From: Marinobacter profundi
GTDB taxonomy: Bacteria; Pseudomonadota; Gammaproteobacteria; Pseudomonadales; Oleiphilaceae
Reading direction: 5' to 3'
DNA length: 64,000 nt
NCBI RefSeq assembly: GCF_002744715.1
Contig: NZ_KZ319377.1
Span: 1 to 64,000, forward strand
This document shows positions 16,945-26,400 of this stretch, in pieces (position 1 is the first letter of the stretch; every line of letters begins with the position of its first letter). Below the pieces are notes generated by a model. It was not told the DNA's origin, searched no databases, and saw only the letters and a list, made by a program, of their open reading frames with translations. The translations under genes were made by a program, and so were the position numbers.

Positions 16945-17352
16945 ATGACCACGTCCACCACTGACGACCACAAGGTCCGCCTCGACAAATGGCTGTGGGC
17001 CGCCCGCTTCTACAAGACCCGGTCGCTGGCCAAGGAAGCGATTGAAGGCGGCAAGGTGCACTACAACAATCAGCGCTGCAAACCGGGGCGAGTGGTGGAA
17101 CCTGGTGCCAGGCTGACGATCAGGCTGGGCTGGCAGGAGAAAGTGGTCATGGTGGACGACATCAGCGACCGTCGCCGCAGCGCGCCGGATGCCCAGAAGC
17201 TCTATCACGAAACCGAAGACAGCATTAAACACCGCGAGGACCTGGCCTGGCAGCGCAAGACCATGCAGGCTGCCCAGCTGCCGCCGGCGCGGCGGCCGTC
17301 CAAGAAGGACCGGCGCGACATCCAGCGGTTCCGGGAACACAACGGCATCTGA
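16945..17352 (+). CDS. hslR: Heat-shock protein 15, ribosome-associated S4 RNA-binding protein
   Basis: A 135-residue protein with an N-terminal S4 domain (VRLDKWLWAARFYKTRSLAKEAIEGGKVHYN) and a basic C-terminal tail (RRPSKKDRRDIQRFREHN). Hsp15 binds free 50S subunits carrying nascent tRNA-peptide after stalling and helps recycle them. GGTGAGGAGAT precedes the ATG at 16945. A TATAAT at about 16912 just upstream may supply its own promoter, although no strong -35 is visible. Confidence 0.95.
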   Translation: MTTSTTDDHKVRLDKWLWAARFYKTRSLAKEAIEGGKVHYNNQRCKPGRVVEPGARLTIRLGWQEKVVMVDDISDRRRSAPDAQKLYHETEDSIKHREDLAWQRKTMQAAQLPPARRPSKKDRRDIQRFREHNGI

Positions 17353-17409
17353 CGGCCCCCGGGCGATTTGCCGGGTGCCATCGCCCCAATTATTCTCAGG
17401 AGAACGACC

Positions 17410-18264
17410 ATGGCGTCTGACGACCAGTTCCAGCGCTTTATTTTTGAAAACAGCCAGGTCCGTGGCGCGTGGGTGCGGCTGGGCGACAGTTACACCCGCA
17501 TCGGCAGCCAGGCCCCTTACCCGGACTCGGTGCGCCAGCTGCTGGGCGAATCCCTGGCCGCCAGCGTACTGATGAGCGGCACGCTCAAATTCAGCGGCAC
17601 CCTGTCGCTGCAGGCCAACGGCGAAGGTCCGCTGCGCACGCTGATGGCCGAGTGCAGCCACGACCGTCACATCCGTGGTCTCGCCCGCTTCGATGAACAC
17701 GCCGTCGCCGAGGATACCCTCAATGCACTGCTCGGCCAGGGCCGGATGGCCATCACCATCACCCCGGATCAGGGCCAGCGCTATCAGGGCGTGGTGCCGC
17801 GGGAGGCGGATACCCTCGCCGGCTGTCTGCAGGAGTACTTTGACCGTTCCGAGCAGATTCCCACCTCGCTGTTCCTGTTTGCCAATGAAAGCCACTGCGC
17901 CGGCCTGTTGCTGCAACGCCTGCCCGGTGATACCGAGCAGGACGACGATCTCTGGGACCGGGTGAACCACCTGGCGGCCACCGTCGAGGCGGACGAGCTG
18001 CTGACCCTGGACAGCCAGACCCTGCTGCACCGCCTGTTCCATGAAGAAACGGTCAGGGTGTTTGACGCGGAACCGGTCGTGTTCCGCTGCAGCTGCTCCC
18101 GTGACCGCACCCTCGGCGCCCTCGAAGCGATCGGCCGGGACGAGTGCTACAGTATTCTCGAGGAACAGGGCGCCATCGAGATGGATTGCCAGTTCTGCCA
18201 TGCTCACTATCGCTTCGATAGAAATGATATTGATCACCTTTTCACCGGTCACACGCTACACTAA
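17410..18264 (+). CDS. hslO: Redox-regulated holdase chaperone Hsp33
   Basis: A 284-residue Hsp33. The N-terminal substrate-binding region includes GAWVRLGDSYTRIG, and the C-terminal redox switch holds the four zinc-binding cysteines as CSC (RCSCSRDRTLGAL) and CQFC. Oxidation forms disulfides, releases zinc and turns the protein into a holdase in the cytoplasm. The ATG at 17410 follows CAGGAGAACGACC; a more upstream ATG (17368) lacks support. It follows hslR by 57 bp and is likely co-transcribed. Confidence 0.97.
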   Translation: MASDDQFQRFIFENSQVRGAWVRLGDSYTRIGSQAPYPDSVRQLLGESLAASVLMSGTLKFSGTLSLQANGEGPLRTLMAECSHDRHIRGLARFDEHAVAEDTLNALLGQGRMAITITPDQGQRYQGVVPREADTLAGCLQEYFDRSEQIPTSLFLFANESHCAGLLLQRLPGDTEQDDDLWDRVNHLAATVEADELLTLDSQTLLHRLFHEETVRVFDAEPVVFRCSCSRDRTLGALEAIGRDECYSILEEQGAIEMDCQFCHAHYRFDRNDIDHLFTGHTLH

Positions 18265-18282
18265 GCAACTTCGGCATAATGG

Positions 18283-18326
18283 CCCGGAAGCCAGCAACCA
18301 CGCGGCTTCCGGGGCAGTCGTTTTTT
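18283..18326 (+). terminator. Terminator after hslO
   Basis: A stem CCGGAAGCC at 18284-18292 and GGCTTCCGG at 18304-18312, with an 11-base loop, is followed after eight bases by TTTTTT. The gap before the T-run weakens it, but it lies between hslO and the next transcription unit, pckA. Confidence 0.6.
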
Positions 18327-18436
18327 AGCGGCGTCTCTGGCATAATAGCGCGCCTGAATTGACCCGATTGCTCAGTTTTCCGCCAGTTTTCCGGCGACCT
18401 GAGCAGTCTTGTAAATACCCTGAGGGCGAGGTCGAA

Positions 18437-19969
18437 GTGAGTAACACTTATATTGATCTGAGTTCAGCACGACTGGTCGAGCTGGCACTGGAAAGACGCG
18501 AAGGCCAACTGGCGTCTAATGGTTCGCTGGTAGTCAAGACCGGCAAGCGCACTGGCCGTTCTCCCATGGACCGCTTCATCGTTGAGGAACCCAGCACCGC
18601 AGATGCGATCCACTGGGGTCCGATCAACCGCCCGTTCGATGCTGAAAAGTTCGACGCTCTCTGGGACCGGGTTGAAGCCTACATCGCCGAGAAAACCTCC
18701 TTTGTTGCCCACGTTCACGTTGGCTCAGATCCCGAACACTACCTGCCGGTGAAAATGACCACCGAGACCGCCTGGCAGAACCTGTTCGGCCAGAACCTGT
18801 TTATCCGCCCGGAAAGCTACAATCCGGCCGACAAGCAGGAGTGGCAAATTCTCAACGCTGCCAACTTCGAGTGCGTGCCCGAGCGTGACGGCACCAACTC
18901 CGACGGCTGCGTGATCCTGAACTTCGCCAAGCGCAAGGTCCTGCTGGCTGGCATGCACTACGCCGGCGAAATGAAAAAGGCCATGTTCTCGGTACAGAAC
19001 TTCCTGCTGCCGGAGAAAGACGTCCTGCCGATGCACTGCTCCGCCAACGTTGGCGAAGATGGCCAGACCTGCCTGTTCTTCGGCCTGTCCGGCACCGGCA
19101 AGACCACCCTGTCTGCCGATCCGCACCGTTTCCTGATCGGTGACGACGAGCATGGCTGGGGCCCGGGCACGGTGTTCAATATCGAAGGTGGCTGCTACGC
19201 CAAGTGTATTGACCTGAGCCAGAAGAACGAGCCGATCATCTGGGACGCTATCCGTTTCGGCGCCATCGTCGAGAACGTGATGATCGACGAGGAAACCCGC
19301 GAACCGGACTATACCGACGTCTCCCTCACCGAAAACTCCCGTTGCGCCTACCCGCTGGAGCACGTTGAGAAGCGGGTGATCGAGAACCGCGCCGGTGAGC
19401 CGTCACACATCGTTTTCCTGACCTGCGACATGACCGGCGTGTTGCCACCGGTATCCATCCTCAGCAAGGAAGCGGCCGCTTACCACTTCCTCAGTGGCTA
19501 TACGGCGCTGGTAGGTTCCACCGAGATGGGCTCTTCCTCCAAGCTGAAGTCCACCTTCTCCACCTGCTTCGGCGCTCCGTTCTTCCCGCGTCCGGCCGGC
19601 GTTTACGCCGAGCTGCTGATGAAGCGTATGGAAGAGTTCGGCAGCAAGGTGTTCCTGGTCAATACCGGCTGGACTGGCGGCCCCTACGGTGAAGGCAAGC
19701 GTTTCAGCATCCCGACCACCCGCGCCATCATTGCCGGTATCCAGAACGGTGACCTGGACGACGTGGAAACCGAGCACCTCGACAAGCTGAACCTGGACGT
19801 GCCCAAGCACGTACCTGGCGTGGACACCGAGCTGCTGAACCCGCGCAACACCTGGGTCAGCCCGGACTACTACGACGGCAAGGCGGAAGAGCTGATCGCC
19901 CAGTTCGTGGAAAACTTCAAGAAGTTCGACGTCTCCGACGCGATCGTCAACGCGGGTCCGCAGCTGTAA
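18437..19969 (+). CDS. pckA: Phosphoenolpyruvate carboxykinase (ATP)
   Basis: A 510-residue ATP-type PEPCK. The P-loop/kinase-1a motif is [15 protein letters not shown], the substrate-binding [12 protein letters not shown] is near the N-terminus, and the adenine-binding region is [14 protein letters not shown]. It converts oxaloacetate and ATP to PEP, CO2 and ADP, the entry to gluconeogenesis, in the cytoplasm. I use the GTG at 18437 (GAGGTCGAA upstream), which gives the family length; the frame extends upstream to an ATG at 18359 but that would add non-conserved sequence. A strong terminator follows. Confidence 0.96.
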   Translation: MSNTYIDLSSARLVELALERREGQLASNGSLVVKTGKRTGRSPMDRFIVEEPSTADAIHWGPINRPFDAEKFDALWDRVEAYIAEKTSFVAHVHVGSDPEHYLPVKMTTETAWQNLFGQNLFIRPESYNPADKQEWQILNAANFECVPERDGTNSDGCVILNFAKRKVLLAGMHYAGEMKKAMFSVQNFLLPEKDVLPMHCSANVGEDGQTCLFFGLSGTGKTTLSADPHRFLIGDDEHGWGPGTVFNIEGGCYAKCIDLSQKNEPIIWDAIRFGAIVENVMIDEETREPDYTDVSLTENSRCAYPLEHVEKRVIENRAGEPSHIVFLTCDMTGVLPPVSILSKEAAAYHFLSGYTALVGSTEMGSSSKLKSTFSTCFGAPFFPRPAGVYAELLMKRMEEFGSKVFLVNTGWTGGPYGEGKRFSIPTTRAIIAGIQNGDLDDVETEHLDKLNLDVPKHVPGVDTELLNPRNTWVSPDYYDGKAEELIAQFVENFKKFDVSDAIVNAGPQL

Positions 19970-19988
19970 GCGTTCCCCGTTGCACAAG

Positions 19989-20022
19989 AAAAGCGCCTGC
20001 TGCAAAGCATGGCGCTTTTTTT
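19989..20022 (+). terminator. Terminator of pckA
   Basis: The stem AAAAGCGCC at 19989-19997 and GGCGCTTTT ending in seven Ts at 20011-20022 forms a strong Rho-independent terminator 20 bp after the pckA stop. The A-tract on the left also allows it to stop leftward transcription from the TRAP genes. Confidence 0.92.
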
Positions 20023-20063
20023 GTGGCGAGATCCGGAGCCCCGGAAGCTAGGTCCGGCAAGGC

Positions 20064-22127
20064 TCAGGCATAGAACAGCAACGGTACGAACGCCACCAGC
20101 AACAACGACAATCCCATGGCAACCAGCGGCATGATGATACGCTCATGGCGCTGGTAGAACGTACCGCCTTCCCGTTGCGCCGCCGCAACCTCCGCTTCGC
20201 CCACCACCTGGCGGGTCAGCAGGTGGTTGAGCGCCACCGGTGGGCTGAGGTAACCCAACTCGAAGGCCACCAGGGTTACCATCCAGAAATGCACCGGGTG
20301 AATACCACTGCCATAGGCAATGGTTGCGACCGTCGCGGTCACCAGGATCACCGCACCAAAGGCATCCATGATCATGCCGAGGACCACCAGGATCACCACC
20401 ATCAACAGCATCGCGGACCAGGCCGAATCAAAGGACTGGGGAAAAGCCGCCATGACGTGGGAACGCTCAATGACCCCGCCAATGCTCACCGATAGCCCCA
20501 GCAACAGCAACAGGGCGCCGATCTCCGCCGTGGTATCGTTGGTAGCACTGCGCACGCTGCGCTCCAGACCCTGATGGTTGAGCTCGCCGCATGAGCCATC
20601 CTCTTTACGCCTGAGACTGAAGTGCTCATAGAGCAGAATCGCCAGCATGATCACCGGCAACAGTCGCGGCGCCGAGAACTCGTCCATGGTCACATCGAGG
20701 GCGAAGCGGTAGAACACCACCACCGCGGTGATCACCAGCGCATACGGCAGCAGCGAGCCGAGCGCACGGATCGTGGCGGGTAATGCAGTGCTGGCTGGCG
20801 CCAGCTCAAAGCGACCCTGACGGTTCACCGACAACGCCACCAGGCTGAACATCGCCGCGGTGAGCACGAATACCCAGATCCCCCAGCCAAACAGCTCGTC
20901 GGTGGTGACTTCGCGATTCAGATAGGCAATCACCACCACCAGCAGGCAGGGCCGCAGCACCACCCCCAGCGAGCCGGACATGGCGGTCGCCGCCAGCGCC
21001 AGCTGGCGACGAGCGCCGGCGGCCCGCAGTTCACTGTAGATAACCGCACCGGCGGCAATCACAAAGATACCCGAGGCCCCGGTGTAGGCGGTCGGCACGG
21101 CGGCCACCAGCACCGCCACCACCGCCAGCATTTCAGGCGGTAACCGCCAGGGGCGGAACACGTTGAACACCAGCGTGGCGAGGCGGGTCTGCTTGAGCAT
21201 CATCCCGACCCAGACGTACAGCCCGACATTGAGAAACATGTCGGCCAGCTCCATCATCTTGCCGAGATAGATGCCGATCCCCGACGCGTGTCCGATCAGG
21301 GCAAAATAGCTGCCGGAGATCAGACACATCACGGTATAAAGCGGGACCGCGAGCAAGGCCTGGTTTAGCTGGCCGCCGGCCGCCAGGTCATCGGGGATTC
21401 GCATCAGACGATAGAGGCTGGCGAGGGTCAGGGCCGCAAAACCGGCCACCCACAGGTTATGCAGCAGCAGGGCATCGCTCGCCATGGTCACCTCGGCGGC
21501 GAGACTGGATTGCCGGAAAATGACACTCGACCCGAGCAACATGGCATTGGCCAGGGCCTGCAGACCAAACGACACCCGGTAATCGAGGCGTGTTTCCATG
21601 GCCCGCATGGCAATGTGATGACGGGTCAGGGTCGCCGACACTGCACACAGCATCACCAGGATAACGAGTATGTAGCGCTGGGACTCGAGGCCAAAGGCAA
21701 TGACGTCCGCAACGAACAGCTCAACGGCCCGATAAGCCCGCAACGCCGGCGTCAGCTGACCCTGCAGGCTGACGTAGCTGGCATGGCTGCGCTGGCAATC
21801 GGCCACCGAACGCTCGACGGAACGGCGGACTTCGGCAGGATCCTTGTCCACTGAACCCAGCAGGTCCGCCAGCGGGTCATCGGCGTCGGCTTCCGCCGCC
21901 AACTCGGCGGCCACGGCGGCGTCGATATCACGGGTCGGATCACATTCCGGCCGCACCGGATCGGTGCGCAGTTTGTAATAGCCGCCAAACAGCTGTTCAC
22001 CGCCCCGCAGCATCTGGTTGTGAATGTCACTGCTGGTGGAGAACAGCACCACCGCCAATAACAACAGGCAGGCCGGCAACGAGGAAAACCACTCGCGACC
22101 ACTGCGGTTCAGGCCCTTCAAGAACAT
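20064..22127 (-). CDS. TRAP transporter large permease subunit
   Basis: A 687-residue polytopic membrane protein, much larger than a typical DctM (about 425). TM1 is near residues 17-33. A hydrophilic, acidic periplasmic-type loop (about 35-135, with two cysteines, PEC and ADC) follows, then a four-helix-like hydrophobic block that may be a fused DctQ-type small subunit, then the DctM-like core with GASGIFVIAAGAVIYSELRAAGARRQLALAATAMSGSLGVVLRP. The C-terminal half contains ELGYLSPPVALNHLL, a motif seen in TRAP permeases. It would use an ion gradient to import a solute delivered by the periplasmic protein. It lies 25 bp after the TatT gene. Substrate unknown. Confidence 0.85.
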   Translation of the reverse strand: MFLKGLNRSGREWFSSLPACLLLLAVVLFSTSSDIHNQMLRGGEQLFGGYYKLRTDPVRPECDPTRDIDAAVAAELAAEADADDPLADLLGSVDKDPAEVRRSVERSVADCQRSHASYVSLQGQLTPALRAYRAVELFVADVIAFGLESQRYILVILVMLCAVSATLTRHHIAMRAMETRLDYRVSFGLQALANAMLLGSSVIFRQSSLAAEVTMASDALLLHNLWVAGFAALTLASLYRLMRIPDDLAAGGQLNQALLAVPLYTVMCLISGSYFALIGHASGIGIYLGKMMELADMFLNVGLYVWVGMMLKQTRLATLVFNVFRPWRLPPEMLAVVAVLVAAVPTAYTGASGIFVIAAGAVIYSELRAAGARRQLALAATAMSGSLGVVLRPCLLVVVIAYLNREVTTDELFGWGIWVFVLTAAMFSLVALSVNRQGRFELAPASTALPATIRALGSLLPYALVITAVVVFYRFALDVTMDEFSAPRLLPVIMLAILLYEHFSLRRKEDGSCGELNHQGLERSVRSATNDTTAEIGALLLLLGLSVSIGGVIERSHVMAAFPQSFDSAWSAMLLMVVILVVLGMIMDAFGAVILVTATVATIAYGSGIHPVHFWMVTLVAFELGYLSPPVALNHLLTRQVVGEAEVAAAQREGGTFYQRHERIIMPLVAMGLSLLLVAFVPLLFYA

Positions 22128-22152
22128 AGTGCGCTATCCCGCGGCAGGTGAC

Positions 22153-23217
22153 TTACAGCAGATCGTCCAGGTTCATGGTCTCAACCTGTTCCGGCTGATC
22201 GTCCCAGAAGCGGCCAAACCGGCCCATGGGGGTCCGGTGCCCGGTATTCTCCATCCACATCCGGTCCGAGATCGCCACCATCAGCTGGGTCGACATCTTG
22301 TCGACCATCCGCCACTGCGGATCGGAGGGACGATTACCGAGCGAGTCGGCGTGGGCACGGATGACGGCGCGCAGGCCTTGCTCATCCCCCTTGTTCATGG
22401 CGGCGATGGCGTGAAACACATGGCTCAGCCGCACACCGGCCTGCTCACCCTGCTCATCAGCGATCGCCAGCCGCTCAAAGGCATCCTCACCCTCCGGCTG
22501 GGCGCCGGGAAGCATCGCCCACACCGTGGCCCGCAGCGCCAGCGGCGCGCCCCACCATTTGTCATTCTCCAGGCAGCTGGTCGCCCTCGCCACGGTCGAG
22601 CCGATGTTCATCGGCACCCCGATTGACGACGTTGACTGGATCTGGGCGTTGAGGGCCTGCAAGCCGCTCAGCAGACCGGCGAAATAGATGAATTCGTCGA
22701 TCTCATCGTCAAAGTCCGGGCATTCGCCCTGCCCCGGCGCGCCATAAAATGCCGTGTGATGCTGCCAGCCACGGAGGTAGCGCGCGCCGGCCAGGCCACT
22801 GGCTCGCTTCTGCCGGATCATCGCATCCTCGGCTTCCTCGGCCTTCATCGCCCGCAGCGCCGCCAACGCCTCCAGCTCGTGCTGCCGGGCCTGCTCGTCG
22901 GCGCACCCACCGGCAGACAGGTAGAGCATCACGGCCAGCTGGTCCGGCTCCGACGTCACCCGGCCGAACGACATCAGCAGCGGCGCAGTGGCTTCACTCA
23001 TTGCACAGCCCATGGCCAGATCTTCCGATTCCAGCAGGTAGGGCACGGTATGCCCGCGGGAGAAACCCTGCATCACGTCGCCGGTGGTTTTGTAAACCAT
23101 ATGGTTAACCACTCCACAGCCACTCAGGGTGACACTGACAGCAACGCCTGCGACCAGGCCGCGAATCCGGGACAGGCCGGCGCGGGCCTTGTGGGGGTGA
23201 CTGATGATAGGAGTCAT
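22153..23217 (-). CDS. TRAP transporter TatT-type lipoprotein
   Basis: A 354-residue lipoprotein: signal sequence with LVAGVAVSVTLSGC lipobox, so Cys is the lipidated residue, then a helical repeat domain (TPR/Sel1-like character, QARQHELEALAALRAMKAEEAEDAMIRQ) fitting TatT, the accessory subunit of TPAT transporters. TatT forms a trimer in the periplasm that binds the solute-binding protein. ATG at 23217 follows AAGGTAAAGCAGTC. A longer frame start at 23361 exists but lacks a ribosome site and would bury the signal peptide. It sits directly upstream of the permease. Assignment rests on pattern and context. Confidence 0.8.
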   Translation of the reverse strand: MTPIISHPHKARAGLSRIRGLVAGVAVSVTLSGCGVVNHMVYKTTGDVMQGFSRGHTVPYLLESEDLAMGCAMSEATAPLLMSFGRVTSEPDQLAVMLYLSAGGCADEQARQHELEALAALRAMKAEEAEDAMIRQKRASGLAGARYLRGWQHHTAFYGAPGQGECPDFDDEIDEFIYFAGLLSGLQALNAQIQSTSSIGVPMNIGSTVARATSCLENDKWWGAPLALRATVWAMLPGAQPEGEDAFERLAIADEQGEQAGVRLSHVFHAIAAMNKGDEQGLRAVIRAHADSLGNRPSDPQWRMVDKMSTQLMVAISDRMWMENTGHRTPMGRFGRFWDDQPEQVETMNLDDLL

Positions 23218-23525
23218 GACTGCTTTACCTTCTGGATTATTTTTATCGGCTGCGCCACCGCTCGGGGTGACCGTTTGGCTCGCCTTCGGCCAGCCAGTTA
23301 CATTTCGTAACAAAACGGCATTATGACGAAGATGCCGGAATGTTTGTGAGACCGGTGCCACAAAGCCGCACCGGGACCACCGACCTGCTGCGACAGCGGT
23401 TTGACAACCCCCACCGACAGGCTATACCTGATTCGTCAGGGACCCGCAGGGAACGGCAGTCTGGCTGCCCGCGCCCGCCACCCTGGCCAACAACCACAAC
23501 AACAAAGCCATGCAAGGAGTAGTTT
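23218..23525. other. Divergent intergenic region of TatT and HU
   Basis: 308 bp with no gene. It carries the HU promoter (23401-23428) and presumably the promoter of the TatT-permease pair on the minus strand. I see no strong operator or RNA structure. Confidence 0.5.
23401..23428 (+). promoter_or_regulatory. Sigma-70 promoter of the HU gene
   Basis: A consensus -35 TTGACA at 23401-23406, a 16-bp spacer and -10 TATACC at 23423-23428. It is about 97 bp upstream of the HU ATG, with no other start between. Confidence 0.75.
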
Positions 23526-23798
23526 ATGCGCAAGCCAGAACTCGCCGCGGCCATTGCCGACCAGACCGGCCTGAGCCGTGATAAGGCCAGCGAAATCATC
23601 ACCGCATTCACCAGCCATGTTTCCAGCGCGGTCGCACAAGGCCAGGATGTCAGCCTGATCGGTTTCGGCACCTTCAACGTGCGCGCCCGCGAGGCACGCA
23701 CCGGCCGCAATCCGCAAACCGGGGCCAGCATCCGCATTCCCGCCGGCAAGACTGTCGGCTTCCGGGCCGGCAAGTCCCTCAAGGATGCCGTCAGCTAA
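23526..23798 (+). CDS. HU family DNA-binding protein
   Basis: A 90-residue HU/IHF-family protein: MRKPELAAAIADQTGLSRDKASEIITAF, VSLIGFGTFNVRARE, then GRNPQTGASIRIPAGKTVGFRAGKSLKDAV. The beta-arm RNPQTG motif and conserved Pro for DNA bending are intact. HU compacts and bends DNA in the nucleoid. It is typical of a divergent HU paralogue (beta-like) rather than the main HupB. AAGGAGTAGTTT precedes the ATG. It lies on the plus strand between the TatT and solute-binding genes, both minus, so it interrupts the transporter locus. Confidence 0.94.
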   Translation: MRKPELAAAIADQTGLSRDKASEIITAFTSHVSSAVAQGQDVSLIGFGTFNVRAREARTGRNPQTGASIRIPAGKTVGFRAGKSLKDAVS

Positions 23799-23860
23799 CG
23801 CTCAGCCAGGCGCGGGAGTGGCGGTCACCGCCACTCCCCTGCACCCACCGCGCCCTTCGG

Positions 23861-24883
23861 TCAGGAAGAGCACTCCGCACGGCTGCCATCCACCCGGCAG
23901 CGAATCGCCTTCATCAGCTTGATCGCGCGTTCGTCGTAGACGCCGTCGGCCAGCAGTGACAGACGTACCTTACGCAGCATCTTGTCGTACTCGGCGACGT
24001 CTTCCGCTGGCGGGTACATCCAGACCTCGTCGGGAATTCCGGCTTCCGCCTCGGCGATGATCTCGTAGGCCTCGTCGATCCGTTTCGCCGCCTCATCGCG
24101 AACCATTTGCCCGGCATCCTCCGGGAAGCGGTCACGGTGAATCACCACCTGGAAGTTCATGTAGGCAAGGGCGTAGCGGAATACCCCTCCGTTGGGTGTC
24201 ACGCCCTTGTACAGTTCCAGCGGGGTGTAGGCAACGGCCGGGGCATAGGCCAGGTCGACGCTGCCGTTGTTGAACTTGCCGGCAAAGTTGGCCGAGTTTG
24301 ACCCCACCACCGAGGCGCCCACATGGCGCACCATGCGTACCGATGCCGTGTCGAAATCCAGGGTGGCAATGCGCTTGCCCTGGAGTTTTTCCACCGAATC
24401 AATGGCCCGATCCCGGGTGTGCAAGTACACCGCCCCACCGGGGAACACGCCGGCCACTTCGTAGTTACCGTCAACCAGGAAGGGCCGCGCCTTGGGCTGG
24501 GCGAGAGTGTTGTACAACAGGCGCATTTCCTCCTCGCCGGGCACCGCACCCATTGCCTCCAGGCTGCCGGTGAACTTGTTGAACTCGCGGGCCCGGGTGC
24601 CGGTCAGCAGAACCGCATCACACTGCCCGGCCTTGAAGTCCTCGGCCGCCACTTTCTCGTCGGTATAGGCGCGCAGCTCCAGGCGAATGCCCTTTTTCAA
24701 GGCAACCGGCTGAAAGGTCTTGGTGATGGCAAACAGCGGTCCGTTGGCGCCGACGGGGTCGAACACGCAAAAACTGCGATCAAGAATGTCCGGGGTGCCG
24801 TTGGCCTGGGCAAGGCCCGGCAGGGCAAGACCGGTGAGCAGGGCGAGCGACGCGGCCAGCCGGGACAGGTTGGATGATTTCAC
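23861..24883 (-). CDS. DUF6091-type TRAP solute-binding protein
   Basis: A 340-residue periplasmic protein with a signal peptide (AASLALLTGLALPGLAQA) and the two-lobe pattern of a TRAP/TAXI-like binding protein (RSFCVFDPVGANGPLFAITKTF, KAGQCDAVLLTGTRAREFNKF, GVFPGGAVYLHTR). It resembles the putative solute-binding proteins of DUF6091 that accompany TatT and permease genes. It would hand an organic acid-like solute to the permease. ATG at 24883; the gene faces left, with HU on the opposite strand between it and TatT. Confidence 0.75.
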   Translation of the reverse strand: MKSSNLSRLAASLALLTGLALPGLAQANGTPDILDRSFCVFDPVGANGPLFAITKTFQPVALKKGIRLELRAYTDEKVAAEDFKAGQCDAVLLTGTRAREFNKFTGSLEAMGAVPGEEEMRLLYNTLAQPKARPFLVDGNYEVAGVFPGGAVYLHTRDRAIDSVEKLQGKRIATLDFDTASVRMVRHVGASVVGSNSANFAGKFNNGSVDLAYAPAVAYTPLELYKGVTPNGGVFRYALAYMNFQVVIHRDRFPEDAGQMVRDEAAKRIDEAYEIIAEAEAGIPDEVWMYPPAEDVAEYDKMLRKVRLSLLADGVYDERAIKLMKAIRCRVDGSRAECSS

Positions 24884-25101
24884 GGGGATAGCTCCTGAAT
24901 TATTGTTGTCGAACGGCGACCGCAGGGGGACCAGCCGGTGACGTTCTCCTTGTCATGGGTTCCGAGCCTAGGCCGGAGACGGGAAGAATACGTTGGCACA
25001 GGTGCCTGTACTCAAGGGCGTTTGAGCAAAAATGAGGATTTTGTGAAGTACTGGGCAGGGGGAGCGGAACCCCTGCCCGTTTGCAGGACCTGCGGCAGTG
25101 C

Positions 25102-26400
25102 TCAGCCGGCCGGTTGTTCCCAGGCGATCCGGCCATCACATAGTGTCAGCCGCACTACCCCGGGCAGGGCGCGCCCCGGCAGCGGCACGTGACGCCCGGC
25201 TGAGAGCAGACTGGCGTCATCCGGCTGCCAGGTCGCCTGCGGGTCGAAAACGCAGAGATCCGCCACCGCACCTTCCGCCAGACGGCTGTCACCACCGATG
25301 ACCGTGGCTGGCCCGTGGCTAAGGGCGCCGACCAGCTGGGCCAGCGTCAGTTCACCACGCTCCACCAGGATAAGGCCCATCGACAACACACTCTCCACCG
25401 TCGACAACCCTGGTTCGGTATGGCCGATCGGTGCCTGTTTGGCGGCGGAATCGTGGGGCTGGTGCTGGCTCACAATCGCGCTGATCACTCCGTCACGAAC
25501 TCCGGCCAACAGGCCCTGGCGGTCTGCCTCGGTCCGCAGGGGCGGCCGGACATGGTAGCGGCTGTCAAAGCCAGCGAGCGCGTCTTCGGTGAACAGCAGC
25601 TGATGCATTGCCACGTCAGCGGTCACCGCCACACCGCGGGCACGGGCATCGGCTACCATGGCAACACTGCGTGCCGAGGACAACTGGGACAGGTGCAGCC
25701 GGACACCGGTTTCTTCCGCCAGCAGCAGCATTTCCATGACCGCCGAGGTTTCCGCGACCTCCGGAATGCCAAGCAGGCCCAGCCGGGCCGCCACCACACC
25801 ATCATGGGCGTAGCCGTCGGCGGCCAGCGCCTGGTTCTCAGGGCTGAACATCAGGGTGATGTCAAAGGTGCGGGCATAGGCCATACAGCGGCGCAGGATC
25901 CGCGCATTGCGCACCGGCAGCGAGCCGTTGCCCAGGGCCACACAGCCGGCCGCCCGCAGACCCGCCATGTCGCTGAGCATGTCCCCTTCGAGGCCGCGGG
26001 TGACGGCACCCACCGGCAGTACCCGGATGGCGGACCGCGCCGCCGCCACATCCCGGATCAGGTGCGTCACCGCACCGGAATCATTGACCGGCGAGGTCTG
26101 CGGGGAAGCACACACCGTGGTGAAGCCGCCACGGGCAGCCGCGCGGGTTTCCGACGCAATGTTGCCCTTCTGGCCGTTACCCGGCTCCCGCAGGTTGCAG
26201 GACAAGTCGACAAAGCCCGGCGTTACGACACAACCGGTGGCATTCACTACCCGGTCTGCCGTGGCCGCTTCCGCAGCCTCGCCGAGGGCGGCGACTCGCC
26301 CGTCACGAACCAGCACCGCCGTGGTACGGGGTGCGCCGTCCGTGCCGTCCATCAGCTGGCCGCCGATGATCAGGATACTGTTGGTTGGACTCGCCATCAT
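25102..26400 (-). CDS. pyrC': Dihydroorotase-like structural subunit of aspartate transcarbamoylase
   Basis: A 432-residue dihydroorotase homologue. The metal-binding motif that should read DLHVHLREPG is [10 protein letters not shown] (Ser67-Cys68-Asn69 replace His-x-His), so two zinc ligands are missing and it is unlikely to hydrolyse dihydroorotate. Other active-site positions are also altered (QHQPHD near the C-terminus). In Pseudomonas such inactive PyrC' proteins assemble with PyrB as structural partners in a dodecameric ATCase. Start overlaps the pyrB stop by ATGA. The active dihydroorotase must lie elsewhere. The region 24884-25101 before the solute-binding gene holds no feature I can support. 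Confidence 0.9.
   Translation of the reverse strand: MMASPTNSILIIGGQLMDGTDGAPRTTAVLVRDGRVAALGEAAEAATADRVVNATGCVVTPGFVDLSCNLREPGNGQKGNIASETRAAARGGFTTVCASPQTSPVNDSGAVTHLIRDVAAARSAIRVLPVGAVTRGLEGDMLSDMAGLRAAGCVALGNGSLPVRNARILRRCMAYARTFDITLMFSPENQALAADGYAHDGVVAARLGLLGIPEVAETSAVMEMLLLAEETGVRLHLSQLSSARSVAMVADARARGVAVTADVAMHQLLFTEDALAGFDSRYHVRPPLRTEADRQGLLAGVRDGVISAIVSQHQPHDSAAKQAPIGHTEPGLSTVESVLSMGLILVERGELTLAQLVGALSHGPATVIGGDSRLAEGAVADLCVFDPQATWQPDDASLLSAGRHVPLPGRALPGVVRLTLCDGRIAWEQPAG

Noticed and set aside
16909..18252. A 447-codon minus-strand frame
   Set aside because: It is antisense to hslR and hslO, both with diagnostic motifs.
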